Positions 8,738 to 20,088 of a DNA stretch of 25,896 nucleotides are shown in pieces (position 1 is the first letter of the stretch; each line of letters opens with the position of its first letter). The stretch comes from Coptodactyla brooksi (lineage: Eukaryota; Arthropoda; Insecta; Coleoptera; Scarabaeidae), in the NCBI GenBank assembly GCA_033557675.1, contig JAWQRM010000236.1, positions 1-25,896 on the forward strand. Direction: 5' to 3'. The notes beneath the pieces are model-generated. The model had not been told where the DNA came from and made no database searches. It was given only the letters and a program-made list of their open reading frames with translations. The translations under genes were made by a program, and so were the position numbers.

Positions 8738-9715
8738 TTTTGATCTAGTGGTGATGTCGAGCAGTTTGTGATTAAAGTTAAAAGTCCAATTGCTTTCATC
8801 ACACGTGTTTACTACACGTACATATAGTAAAGTGACCAACTGCATTTTTTTTTTGGGGTTTTGTACTACTTTTAAGTAGTGCGTGCACCCCTAAAAGCCG
8901 TACTCCCAAACGTATTCCTTATTCTTATCACTCTTTTAGGAATAGGGGAATGGGTCTCCTCAAAATATTCATTGTGACGAAAAATATTTAAATGTGAGAT
9001 TTACGCGTTATTTTGCGTTTTATAATATATAATGTACGTAATATTATGTACTCGCGTTTCGTTATGCGGTTTATGTAGGCGATCAAAGATAAATAATCAA
9101 ATTCACCGCCGCAAGTTTGTATTCCTGCTCGATTTCAAAATGTTGGTAACATAATTCTCATCGTACGACGCGATGTTATGCGTCGTCCAATATTTGTATT
9201 AAAATTTTAATAGGTGAGGACGGAAAGTATAAAGTGCCCGTTACTTAATTTCGTACGTTTTTAAGAATATATGAAATCTAATCGAAATGTACACTGCACG
9301 ATTTCGGGCGTCGCCTTTCGGGCATTTTATATCGGACGGTTCGATGTAGATATATAACTAACGATCGTTAATTAAATCTTACGTTTTAGATTTATTTATT
9401 CGTTTTTAGTTTAGAATTTAAAATTCTACTAAAAAAATATTCGAAGTTGTCTCGCATTATCGATAATAACCGTCACTTACTAAATAGTTTTTCGCGTTAC
9501 ATTACGTGTACATTTTAAATCGATATTTATTAGATAAGTAAAAATAAATAATTCTATATTACATTTCAAATTCATTCAAACGTTGTAAATATTTATTCCT
9601 TAACTTTATTTCTACGCGATTGCCATCCTGACTTTTGACAAATGTCATTTTTATGTATTCGCGGTTATGGTAAACGTCAGTTTCATACTGTTCCCATGAT
9701 TTACTACCGGTAAAA
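8738..9715. promoter_or_regulatory. Divergent intergenic region between MBOAT7 and TSC2
   Basis: This 978 bp region separates the two start codons and must hold both 5' UTRs and promoters unless there are further 5' exons. It is AT-rich with scattered CpG. No TATA box or strong initiator can be assigned. A second copy of the dispersed repeat seen near 5650 lies at about 8885-8960. An in-frame TAA at 9671-9673 bounds the TSC2 frame. Confidence 0.5.
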
Positions 9716-12700
9716 ATGAGCGGAAAGCAAGATAAATCGGCGGTCGACAAGCTGAAGAACATCTTCAAGAAAAACAAAGGACCCGGAAGTGAGAATTCAA
9801 AACGGCCTCTGTCGCCAATCTAATTTCTTGAGATTTAGGTCTTTATCGAAGTAAGGAATTCCACTTGAGCGAGGAAACGCAAAGGGAACTAAAGGACTCC
9901 CCTATAAATATTAGATTGAAAGCCCTGAGGGACCTCGGCCGAGACGTGATGGAATGCCAAATTGAAACGGTTAGTTTCAAAGTTAAATTTTCAGGTCTTT
10001 TTCAAAGTTAAATTCTCCTAAAAATATATCAGTTCTTGACATAACGAGAAATGTTAGTTATAATACATTTTCTGCTTTTTACATAATGCACGAACATAAT
10101 TTTATTGTTTGTAGTAGGTAATTGTTTTTTTAATAGAAATCCCCTATATTAGTAACGCACTATTAGAAAGCTCATAATATTCTGTTGTATTTCGAATGTT
10201 AAAAATTGAATGATAGTGTAGATTGTTTATTAAAAACAATAAACAATTACATAATAAAACTTGCTGAAAATGCAACTAGCGATTATTATTAATAATGAGA
10301 CTTTTTAGAGACCCAGTTTTAATTATTGAATATGTCGTATAATAAAAAGCCTCTTTACTTGCGTGTTTCTATTATTTATTAGATGTTTCGTGAAATTCTA
10401 TTCATATCATCAGTAACTAGAAAGAAACAGAAATTAATGCCACGTTTGCGACCGGTTTGACCCACGTATAAACCATTGCAATTCATGCGTGAGATGGTAT
10501 ATATAAGAAAATATCTGAAGGAAGATGGTTTGTATCACATTTTTATTATACGATATATTCAATGTTTATTTCAACTTGCTAGTTTTAATTGTTTGCAGGC
10601 ACCGTTAAAGATTATTGCTTTTTTGCCTCATGTACGTTTATACGAGTATATGCATATAAATCAAATGCATAGATAAACTCGGCAAGGCACCAAATATAAA
10701 AATACTTCAGTAAATATCAAGTGTTTAAACGTAAAAATTAAAATTGCTTTTTAATCCAGAAGGAAGAGTGAGATTTTAACGGTATTATTTTATAGAACGA
10801 TATCGGAAGGCTCTGTAGTTGCACGTTCGATTTGCTATCAAATTCTAACGTGGAGGTCCGACATTCGGCGTTTACGTTTTTGCAAACGTTAGTAAAATAC
10901 CAAAACGAACGGTTAGGACTGATAAGATCGAAGATATTTCAAATCGTTAAAGAGTATAATGACGACGTATTGCAAAGGTTCGAGCTTTTGCAAGCCTTGA
11001 CGGACAACGGGCGAGAAATATTGTATATGGAGAATGACGTGGCCCCGTTCCTATTGAATTGGTTTCCGGAAATTTCCAAGGCCGGAATCGTCGAAATATA
11101 CATGCTATTATTAGATAATATGATTAAATTCAATGCGGCTTACTTTGAAGAGGACGTGGTGAATGGACTGGTCCAGTAAGTGATGCTTTTCGTTGATATC
11201 GCCCTTCTGTTAATTGCGACCGCGCGTTTAGACGTATCGTGTACTTTTGTAGGCACATCTGGTTCCTGTGCTGTAACGCGCAAGAGCAGGACGTTAAAGC
11301 TTGTCTCCAATTGTTGGAAAATATTGTCGCCTATAGCAATTTGCCGCCGGACTCGTTACCTCAATTCATCGGGACGTTATGTAGGACCGTGAACATCGAA
11401 TGTTACTGTCAACTCAGTTGGAACGTAAGGAATTCCCAATTAACTTGTAATACTATTACGATTTGATAAACAATTGATCAATTCCAAATAATTATTTGCG
11501 TATAAGATGTTGCGTTCGAGAACACGACGAAATCCAAACTTTGTACGATAAATCTTGTCGAAGATCTCACCGGTGAAGGTTCAGGATTTTCATTGTTCTC
11601 GTGTCTACGGAATGACACGAATTTTGTTAATCAAATTATGTCGTTGTTATTATTATTATTATTATAAGGCAAAATTTTATTCAGTTTCGTAAGGATTTTT
11701 GACTTATTGTAAAGATTATCATTTTATTTATTATAATTACCCGTTTCCAGATAATGCGTAAACTTCTCGGAACGCACATGGGCCATTCCTCGTTAACGAC
11801 ATTGTGCGGTATATTAAGAGAGCCGTGTTTGAAGCAGGATATATTTCTGATACGCGGCGCAGTATTTTACATAGGCATAGCGTTGTGGGGCAGGCAGCAG
11901 GTCGTCACGTTGCAGTGTTCCCCCGGCTCCGTTCTCCCGCACATTTATCAGGTAAAGAATTCGGAGCCGCAGGACGTAACTTTTGTTCGCACTTTTTACT
12001 TGCTGCTTTTCGACAGGCCGTGCAAGGAATGAACCCGATAATCAGTTACGAGGCCATGATATGCGTAAGCTTGCTTATCAATAAGCACGGTAACGAATTG
12101 CACGGGGCCCCGTGGGACGTCATACTGAACATTTTGTTAACGATTATAAAGCAAATTGGTGAGTCGTCGTTTGTTCTCCTTTTTGGTTTGCTCTCACGGG
12201 AAGTTTAATACGACCGTAGATACAAATCCAAAGCATATATCGAATGCGCACACTCTAAAGAACCTGCACGACACGTTAACGGTGATCGAGGCTTTTATCG
12301 ACAGCGGAATATTCAACGGGTCCGTGAAAAAATTCTTCGAGATAATAGACGAGTGCGCCGCGAGGCGCCCGGAACCGTCAGTCCTCCGACTAGTGTCGTA
12401 CCTATCTAGGAGTATCATACCGACGGAGGTTTTGTGGCTCGCAAACTTGTATAACCTGCTACAACGGTACTTCAAGCAGGAAGGCCGTCCCAACATCCGG
12501 CTGAAGGTGCTCGACGTCTTATCGAACGTCGTCAGATTGCATTGGTAAAATTTTTTCTACAGCCTCCTTTGCCGTCCCGTCAATCAAAATAATAGAAACG
12601 TACTTTTCGTAAACTTCCGTGCTGAATCGGAATTTACTTAAAGATAACAGTGTATGTATTGTCGTGATATTTGTATGACGTTTTTCTTATTCATTTAGGG

Positions 12701-15700
12701 ATAAATACGAGGACGAACTAATAGACCGCATAGTGATACCTCATCTGGTCTGTATCATAAACGATCCGGACGTGACTGTTCGCGCGTCGTCATCTAAATT
12801 GCTGATAGAATTGTGCATCAATTGCGAAACGAAGCGTTGTTTGGAAATGTTGGACATCCTCGAAAAGGTATGCGAACGCTGCTGTAACGCAAAAGTCGTC
12901 AACCGTCATTTCTCCTTCTTCCTCAGTTGCTCTGTAGACCGTTTGAGGTTTACAATGAAAATATGGCGGTGGCGGACGCCGAACTGTCGGATATAAAATC
13001 TATCGTTGACGGATTGATAAAAGCGTTTGTCATCAAGGTGTATAGGCTACCGTCATCGCACGCCATCAAGATCTACCAGATGCTAATAAAATTTCTCGAC
13101 TTCCACTACAGCAAGCCGAGGTTGTTCGAAAACTGCAACCAGATAAGATATAAGGTGTGGCGTTCGGGTCGGGTACAAGCCGGTTACGCTAATTGCTGCC
13201 GCTTTCCTAGATTTTCGATTGTTTCTTGAAGATGAGGGGCGACAACGCTTACCACTTGGGATGTACCAATGCCAACGGAGACGTCAAGTTCAGCCAGTAC
13301 CTCTGCGTGACCTATGTCCTGGAGAAGACGGCTATGATGTCGCCGCCACCTCCTTCGCCCGCTATCACGCAACAGCCGCAGTGTACAGTCACGTATGTGT
13401 CTGTTAAGCACGCTTTCAAGCTGTTTATAACATGTTTGAAAAGTGAGAAAGGTAGGTTGACCGAATGGTATGCGTATACCTTTAGATTTTTGTTCTTAAT
13501 ACTGGATTAACTCATTTCTTAGGGCCACTATCGAAAAAAAGTAATTGTCATTAACGTTAATAGCGCACTAGCGTCCAGTTGCGCTAAACTGTTATGCAAG
13601 AACCGTATTAATGTATAGTAACGATAGCAATAATAGTAATTTTCACGCTTTTCAGTCAAATCTATTGTCATTTGTTTGTCGTTTTATCTATTATTAAAAT
13701 TTTTTATCTGCTATTTTGTTACAGATTGGGCCATTCTCAATCTTCTGCTGTTACAACTTCCCAATGTCCTTCAAAACAAGTCGCTGATCCTGTCGAAGCA
13801 GGGCAACCCGGACGTGCACTTACTTGTGGAGACGCTGTCGCAAATGGTGAAGCTGCCGCCGGTTCCCGAAGATATGAAGACACGTACGACAACGCTGGCG
13901 GAGACCTTCCGTTCTCACAGGTCTGATTTGATAGCCGCGGTGCTGTCGGTGCTGGCGAACCTGGCCTCCTATCACAATTATCTGAATCAGGCCGCGCAGC
14001 AGGAAATGATCAGCTGCTTGTACAAGTACCTGAGCTTCAAGTGCGCACGCCAGTGCATCACAGCGCTGATGACGTGCACGCTCGAGATGCGCGACATCAT
14101 GGTGAAGATGCTGCCACAGGTGCTGCTGAGCTTGTCAAAGATATCCGCCACCGACAGGATAGCTATACCGGTCTTGGAGTTCTTGTCCAGTAAAGTATAT
14201 ACTGACTCGGGAAGGATTCCAGGTGTTGGCGGGTTTGGGAAAAACCACATATAATACTAAAATGTTGGCAGTTCTATATGGCATGATAAGTGAAACATTA
14301 GATTCATTACTGTTTATATGTACTAAACATTACAAATCACAATTAGAATTGGAATTCACATATTCCGAAATTCGTCCCTTTCAGAAATAGAGAAAGATAT
14401 ACATATATATATACATATATATATATGTACATAATTATTATACCCGTAACAACCGGTCGCTTGTCGTTTTCTCTCACGGCAACCCCACCTGGAATCCTAC
14501 CGGAGCGAGAATCGTCGCGAGATTTGCGCCGACTTGCAATTTTCTAATTTCAGCGCTCACTGTCTTACCCATGGTCTTTGCCAACTTTGTGGCGGACGAG
14601 TACATGGCAGTATTCGCCATATCGTTGCCCTACACAAATCCGTTCAAGTATAACCATTATATAGTGTCTTTGGCACATCACGTCATAGCTGTGTGGTTTT
14701 TGAAGTGTCGACTGCCATTCAGGAAAGAGTTTGTGCGATTCATTACCAGCGTAAGTATAACTACAATTTTTAATGTAAGAAAAAAAGGAAACCAGACAAC
14801 ATTAATTCGAAACGGAGATCATATTTACAAAATGTGTGCAATATTTCTAATTAAAGTACGTTCATGAATTTTGCCGCCATAATTATAAAAGTGAGCTACT
14901 GAATTTTTATTTTTCAACCAAAACTTGCTGTTGACCGGTAACTTACCTACATTTCGCTGGCTATCTGTCAGTGCCGGCAAACCTTCCTCTGTGGCTGTAT
15001 ATATGAGCAGTGGTCCAATCTCTCTACGGTGACGGACGAGGTTCCCTTAAGTATGAAGAAAATACGAATCCTCTTCCCGTACAGGCCTGCTGATTTGGGA
15101 ACTCTGCTATGTCCCAATTATTGGTCCTCGTTCAGAGATTCGGGTGTATTTCAATAATTCCAAAAATAAAATCTAAAAGTGGAATCTGATATTAAAACCA
15201 AAAATTAAAACCCTCTAAGTTTTATTCCGCACGTGCATGTGATTCCTTTTTCTTTGTCTCAACCACCGATTTTCGGGGTTCCCGATAAAGAAATTCGACG
15301 ACTAACTCTGTGGACCAGCTGGTTTGTTAATTAACACACACAAATACAACTACCAAACAAATTGCCCAAGGTCTGGGGATATCCACTTCAAAAAAAATTA
15401 CCCAACAGAGAGAACGTGTCGAACTATGCTCACGAAATTTTATCAATAATCAACAAACAACCTGCGCTTTCTCTATCGCTAGCTACAGTTTTAAGTCTAC
15501 TCCCGCTCTAAAAGAGTTTCCAAATCTCGAATTGCCAAATTTTCAGGCTACAAATCGGCACTAGAAAATTCCAAAACTCCAATTGCCAAATGTTACACAA
15601 GGTTGTAACACGTCTGTCGGTCGTTATACACTTTTGACATTTAGGGTTTACAAACGAATGCGTTAACTCCGTTCGAAGAGACAAACTATCTCAAAACGTC

Positions 15701-18700
15701 AGATGTCAACAAGCTGAACCAGGACAGCTCGGACCGCAAGCGTAGCTCCAGTCTGACGGAGCAGGGTTCCAGGAGGCCCAATCGAACGGCGATGACCAGG
15801 GCGGTCGACGTAAAATGCCTAACCACTGACTTCAAAGTACCCTCCGACAAGCTGATAATGACGTTTTACGAAGAACTGACGGAAACTTGCATCGACTTAA
15901 TGGCCAGATACGCCTTTTCGCCTTGCAGTGCGTTGCCACGACGGTAGGGCTCTGGTCTCGTTAATTTTTTACGTTTATGTTATTCACGCTTTTTAGATTG
16001 CCTACGGCGGACTTTTTGCTGAGCGGCGGCCAGTCAACTAGCTGGTTACTGGGCAATAAGGTTATAACGATCACGACGAGCGGTTGCACGCAAAAAGCTT
16101 TAAAGCACGGCTTGTGCGACAAGTGCTTCACCGCGTGCAGAATTGACAGGACCCCCGAGGATACCAAGAAGACGAGTCGCAACAACAGCACGGAAAAGGA
16201 ACGAGACGATTCGAGCACCAGGATTACGAGGCAGAACTCGACCGACAAGTCTAACACAAACACCTCCAACAGCAGCCCGGTCGACGACGTGAAGAGGTTG
16301 GGCGACAAGCTGGAACAGTTGCCCTCGAAACTGCAACAGCTCGGCGGCGGCGGACACAGGGATTCCAATTCTAGCGAGAGATTGCGGTGCGCGTGCTGGT
16401 GTCAGGGATGGGCCGAGATTTACGTACGACGTCCTACGGGTTCGATAAGTTTAAGTGTACACCTCGCTGAAGGTTTGCTTTTATACAATTTCCCCAGGTG
16501 ACATGTCGTGGGTGATGAGAATTCAGAATCAGATAGCCGACCAACAGTCCATGTACGAGTTTCCTCTGAACGAAATCTCAACGTTGTTCACATCATCTCT
16601 GAACCGCACCGCCAGTGATATCGGGAGTTTCGACAGAGACTTTGCGCATCAAGGGACCAGCACGAGTCAGGATGAAGAAGGCGGCGTCACAACCGCTCCC
16701 ATAAGTATACCAGGTGGGGCATCTTCATTTATCATCTTCATCTGCATGTCACCATTAATCTGTGTATAATCGATTAGCATATCTACGTTTGAGGACTTCG
16801 TCTCGCTGCCAAAAGTTTAAAAGGCAGAAAACGATATGTACGTACGTTAAAGATGCTTTTTGGTACGTTGATTTTTGAAAATAAACATGGTTATTGGATA
16901 ACCTCTGTTGTATTGATCACATTTGTTCTTTTAGAAATTATTTCATCTATTGGCTTCTATTGTAATGATGAGACTATATCCTTGAACGTTTGTGATGTCC
17001 GAGATTGTGCGCATCATTATCACGACAAATTTAAATCGATTTTCAGTTAAGTTTTGCATAGGTTCCCCAAATAAACACTCCCCGTTGAGGCAGAGCTCTC
17101 GAGATAGCATCGACGACGACGAGTGCATTTACGAGGACGGTACCAGGTCGAGAAATCCAGTGCAACGTTCGAATTCCAGTCCGGAAATGTCCGCCAACTG
17201 GAGAAATCCGTTCGTGCAGCAAAAGCAGCAGGAGCGGGAAGACCGCAGTCAAATTGACGATGAAACGACTAAGAAACTAAAGAAAGATTTGAGAGTTAGT
17301 TGCGAAGCCATCCCAGAGGAAATTGCCGGTAAGAAAATTAATGTCACCGTTGTTATTATTTGTTTTTTAATTTTATATGTGTATGTCTAATAAACGTTCA
17401 ATTAATTTCTCGTCAAATGAGGTTTTAATTATTATTTTGCGAACTTAACTGCCAGTTAAATTGTTTAGATCGTATTATTCGGAATACGGGAGAATATTGC
17501 AACTTATTACGGGTAATCTAACTACAAAATACAGAAAAAATGTAAAAATTAACTGTCTAACAATTATATGTAGCATTTTTTTTGCGTTACAATTATGCTA
17601 TTATCATGACCTTTATTATCGATTGCTTATTATTAGTTATTCCAATTGTCAACATACAGATTCACTTTCTTAATCGAACTTTGTTTTGCAGGCACCACCC
17701 CACCAACGGACGGATCCTTCCATTCGCAGCACCCGTCTCTACTAAATTCTCTAAGCTACCCGGGCCCGACAGTTCCGCACGATACCGCAGCGGCGGCGGC
17801 CAACAAGCCGAGCCAGACAGTCCCGCCCTCCCCGAACCTGACGACGCAAGTCGCGGCGGCCAGAAATCAGTACCCTCGAAACTACGGCATTTTGCGGTCG
17901 ACAAAGGGCGACCCCGCGGAGGGCGCGGGTTCGGAGAAAGGCGCCGAACGTCCCGTCACGCTGCAGTCGTTTTCCTCGGCGGGCCTGGCCGCGAAACCGC
18001 CCCAGAGCCCTACGCAGACCTCGCCTAAGCCGCAACGGCATGCTCGCGAGGGGACGGAGATCCAGAAGAGCGCGTCGGAAAAGGCGGGACTGCAATACCT
18101 GAAGAAGGAGAAGAGGGACGGTGGGGACAAGCTGACTGTGAGCGATCAAAATTTGAGCGGTCAGAAGCGAAACAGGAGTTACACGATATCGGGCATGTCG
18201 CCGGTCCGAAAGCCCAACTCGGACCTGCTGCACCACGCGCACGGCTGCCGCCCGAAGGAGGCGCCCAAGAGCGGGATATCGCCGAGCTTCATCTTCCTGC
18301 AGCTGTACCACGCGGCGCACTTCAAAAATCCCGCCGAAAAGCCCCTGCTGATAGATTCGAGCGACATCGTCCAGCGGGCGCTGACCGTCCTGGACTGCAT
18401 CCCGCCCTACGAGACGCACAAGATAGGAGTGTTGTACGTCGGGCCGGGACAGTGCGGGAACGAGGCCGACATCCTGAGGAACAGGGTGGGCACGGTACGG
18501 TATCAAGAGTTTCTGCAGAATTTAGGAACGTTAATCAAGCTGAGCGACGCCGATCCCCAAGTCGTCTTCCTGGGGGGGTTGGAGCAGGGAGGGTCCGATG
18601 GGAGGTTCTCCTATATTTGGCAGGACGATGTCATCCGTGTCATGTTTCACGTCGCGACCATGATGCCCAACAAGGAGTCCGATCCTAATTGTCACGAGAA

Positions 18701-19850
18701 GAAACGGCACATCGGCAACGATAATGTCACCATTGTTTATAATGAGTCGGGGGAAGAATATCACATAAACACTATTAAGGTAAGGAGGATTCAAAGTAAT
18801 TTACCTTTTACTTTTGTTAAAATATGACAAATAAATTGTATTGTGTCAGTGTTGCTTTACAATCACCGTTCTCGCTCAAGGCAAATTAGAAACGAGCCTG
18901 CCACATTCATTGTAAATGTTCATGGTGAACTTCTCGAGGTTGTAATTTGGATGGCTGGATTTAAATATTTTATTTAAGTACATTTATTATAAATAATAAC
19001 GCTAATAAATATAAAACACTAATGAAGGTTATATTAATAGTCACATAATATAATAATACTTGCTTGCATTCATTTAATAGTCTAATATTGGTAAACGCGA
19101 ATTTATTACGAATAAAGGTGCTTTATTACAAATCAATAAGACATTTCTTGAATGTCACAACATTTCCTTCTGCTTCTTATTTTTTTGAGCATTGTTTGCA
19201 CCGTTATTTTTTTGCATTTCATTTGTAGTTTCCGGGAATTGGTTTGGTTTTGCTAGAAAATGCACAGTTAAATAAAGTTTGTCCAGTTTTACTATTTGGC
19301 GCACTCAGCTAAGAGTCGAAAATATTCTTTTAATACTTTGTTCAATGCGGGAATCAAAAAATCCATCGGTCGACATTTAAAGTTCGACATTTTAATAGAA
19401 AATAAACGATTACCTTTTGCCTTTCACCATTCGAGGGCCAGTTCAACTTTGCGTCGATAATCATTCAACCGTTGGACCACAACACGAACAGGGTAACAGT
19501 GAAGGTCAAAGACGACCTCCTGCGTCTAATTGGGGTGACCGAGCCGAAGGTCGTTTCCGATCAGAACGTCGCGATCTTGGCCCGTCAGCTAGCGTTGCAC
19601 GCAAACGTAAGTAGCGCGTGGTTGCGACGCCTTCCCAGGACTGATATAAATAAATATTGTTTGAGCACAGATGGCGTCATTGGTGTTCAACTCGTTAAAG
19701 AACTCGAGCACCAATCCGTACGCGTCCAATTGGCTAGAAAGGCTCAGGAAAATCAAGAACCTCAAAAATAAAATACAAGAGGTCAAGAAGGAGCCGGACG
19801 AGGCCAAGATGAGACGCGTCCAAATGGAGGATTTCACTTATTACACGTAA
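9716..19850 (+). CDS. TSC2: Tuberin, GTPase-activating subunit of the TSC complex, nineteen exons, complete
   Basis: Ortholog of Drosophila gigas. The family binds TSC1 and stimulates GTP hydrolysis by Rheb on lysosomes, switching off mTORC1. Exons: 9716-9788, 9839-9969, 10796-11175, 11253-11424, 11751-11951, 12017-12158, 12220-12544, 12699-12867, 12927-13154, 13211-13451, 13725-14189, 14554-14750, 15645-15943, 15997-16439, 16498-16713, 17047-17328, 17692-18779, 19436-19606, 19671-19850. Phases agree throughout and give 1800 aa (human 1807). Residues 30-475 form the N-terminal solenoid (FELLQALTDNGREI, LPQFIGTLCRTVN), about 530-910 the tuberin domain (FAISLPYTNPFKYNHYIV, VWFLKCRLPFRKEFV), 910-1500 a variable linker, and about 1510-1741 the RapGAP domain (SPSFIFLQLYHA, YETHKIGVLYVGPGQ, KKRHIGNDNVTIVYN with probable Asn thumb N1664). 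The C-terminus VQMEDFTYYT parallels human VEDFTEFV. An in-frame TAA at 9671-9673 precedes the chosen ATG. Intron 14 has a weak donor and exon 16 has alternative acceptors. Confidence 0.95.
9970..10795 (+). other. TSC2 intron 2
   Basis: 826 bp, AT-rich, donor ACG|GTTAGT and acceptor TTATAG|AAC. The exons on each side join in phase 0, and the protein aligns to tuberin without a gap, so no exon is missing. No repeat or RNA was recognised. Confidence 0.7.
11425..11750 (+). other. TSC2 intron 4 with a TTA microsatellite
   Basis: 326 bp, donor AAC|GTAAGG, acceptor TTTCCAG|ATA. It contains a short TTA/ATT trinucleotide run at about 11644-11666 and nothing else recognised. Confidence 0.7.
14190..14553 (+). 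other. TSC2 intron 11 with TA-rich microsatellite
   Basis: 364 bp, donor TCCA|GTAAAG, acceptor TTTCAG|CGC. A TATACATATATATA tract lies at about 14397-14435. Confidence 0.7.
14751..15644 (+). other. TSC2 intron 12
   Basis: 894 bp, donor AGC|GTAAGT, acceptor ATTTAG|GGT. The flanking exons align directly to tuberin (FITS then GLQTNALTPFEET), so no exon is skipped. Near its 3' end a degenerate direct repeat TTCCAAAnCTCnAATTGCCAAAT occurs at 15518 and 15569, a 51-bp period. The remainder is unrecognised. Confidence 0.65.
15735..15752 (+). other. TSC2: Conserved Akt phosphorylation motif RKRSSS in tuberin linker
   Basis: Exon 13 encodes RKRSSSLTE, which fits the Akt consensus RxRxxS/T with Ser944 (codon 15750-15752) as the acceptor. 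It sits at the place of human Ser939 and fly Ser924. The motif is read directly. Its use as an Akt site is inferred from the family. Confidence 0.7.
16714..17046 (+). other. TSC2 intron 15
   Basis: 333 bp, AT-rich, donor CCAG|GTGGGG, acceptor at 17045-17046, or alternatively at 17060-17061, 15 nt further. No repeat or gene was seen. Confidence 0.65.
17329..17691 (+). other. TSC2 intron 16
   Basis: 363 bp, AT-rich, donor GCCG|GTAAGA, acceptor TTTTGCAG|GC. No structure was recognised. Confidence 0.7.
18168..18185 (+). other. TSC2: Conserved Akt phosphorylation motif RNRSYT before the GAP domain
   Basis: Exon 17 encodes KRNRSYTISGMSP, matching RxRxxT with Thr1486 (codon 18183-18185) as the acceptor. 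It corresponds to human Thr1462 within RGYTISDSAP and fly Thr1518. The TIS core is shared, which supports orthology and suggests that insulin/PI3K control of the TSC complex is retained. Confidence 0.75.
18268..19606 (+). other. TSC2: RapGAP catalytic domain of tuberin (exons 17-18)
   Basis: This is the coding stretch for the Rheb-directed GAP domain, interrupted by intron 17 (18780-19435). It opens with a PSFIFLQLYHA motif and contains VVFLGGLEQGGSDGRFSYIW, MMPNKESDPNC and the KKRHIGNDNV motif, whose Asn (codon 18717-18719, residue 1664) aligns with the asparagine thumb of Rap1GAP and human tuberin. Exon 18 carries GQFNFASIIIQPLDHNTNRV and ARQLALHAN, and exon 19 continues with MASLVFNS, as in vertebrates. 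No catalytic residue appears lost, so the protein should be an active GAP. That last point is inferred from sequence alone. Confidence 0.9.
18780..19435 (+). other. TSC2 intron 17, inside the GAP domain
   Basis: 656 bp, AT-rich, donor AAG|GTAAGG, acceptor TTCGAG|GGC with a pyrimidine run just upstream. It joins INTIK to GQFNF exactly as in vertebrate tuberin. No repeat was recognised. Confidence 0.7.
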
Positions 19851-19967
19851 ATCGTCGTTAGTTTGTTCAGATGCTTAAGAAGCCGGTTTTATTATTCTGT
19901 ATTCTGAGGTATTATATAAGAATAATCGTAATGAGAAATATATTTGGACTGGTACCGATCGCTTGGT

Positions 19968-19973
19968 TTTATT
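19968..19973 (-). terminator. Possible SPEF2 polyadenylation signal AATAAA
   Basis: Plus-strand TTTATT reads AATAAA on the minus strand, about 116 bp after the SPEF2 stop. A second copy is at 19888-19893, only 38 bp from the TSC2 stop. The two convergent genes therefore probably share 3' UTR sequence. Confidence 0.45.
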
Positions 19974-20053
19974 AAGTAAGCTTTTAAGAAATAGCATTCC
20001 ATTTGATCAGCTTTAAAACATAAATAATGTATTAAGGTAAATTTTACACAGAA

Positions 20054-20059
20054 ATTAAA
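20054..20059 (+). terminator. Possible TSC2 polyadenylation signal ATTAAA
   Basis: This is the best plus-strand match in the 238 bp after the TSC2 stop. If used, the TSC2 transcript would end within the SPEF2 stop-codon region or beyond it. Confidence 0.35.
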
Positions 20060-20088
20060 ATGACGCTCTAGGCGCCAATTTGCCAACT

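Noticed and set aside
8738..8845. 36-residue N-terminal extension of MBOAT7 from an upstream ATG
   Set aside because: The sequence is unlike MBOAT7 N-termini, and the ATG at 8737 matches the family start.
14751..15644. Missing TSC2 exon in the long intron 12
   Set aside because: The flanking protein sequence aligns to tuberin without a gap and the splice phases agree.
17751..18506. 251-codon open frame on the minus strand
   Set aside because: It is the antisense shadow of GC-rich TSC2 exon 17, whose plus-strand frame aligns with tuberin.
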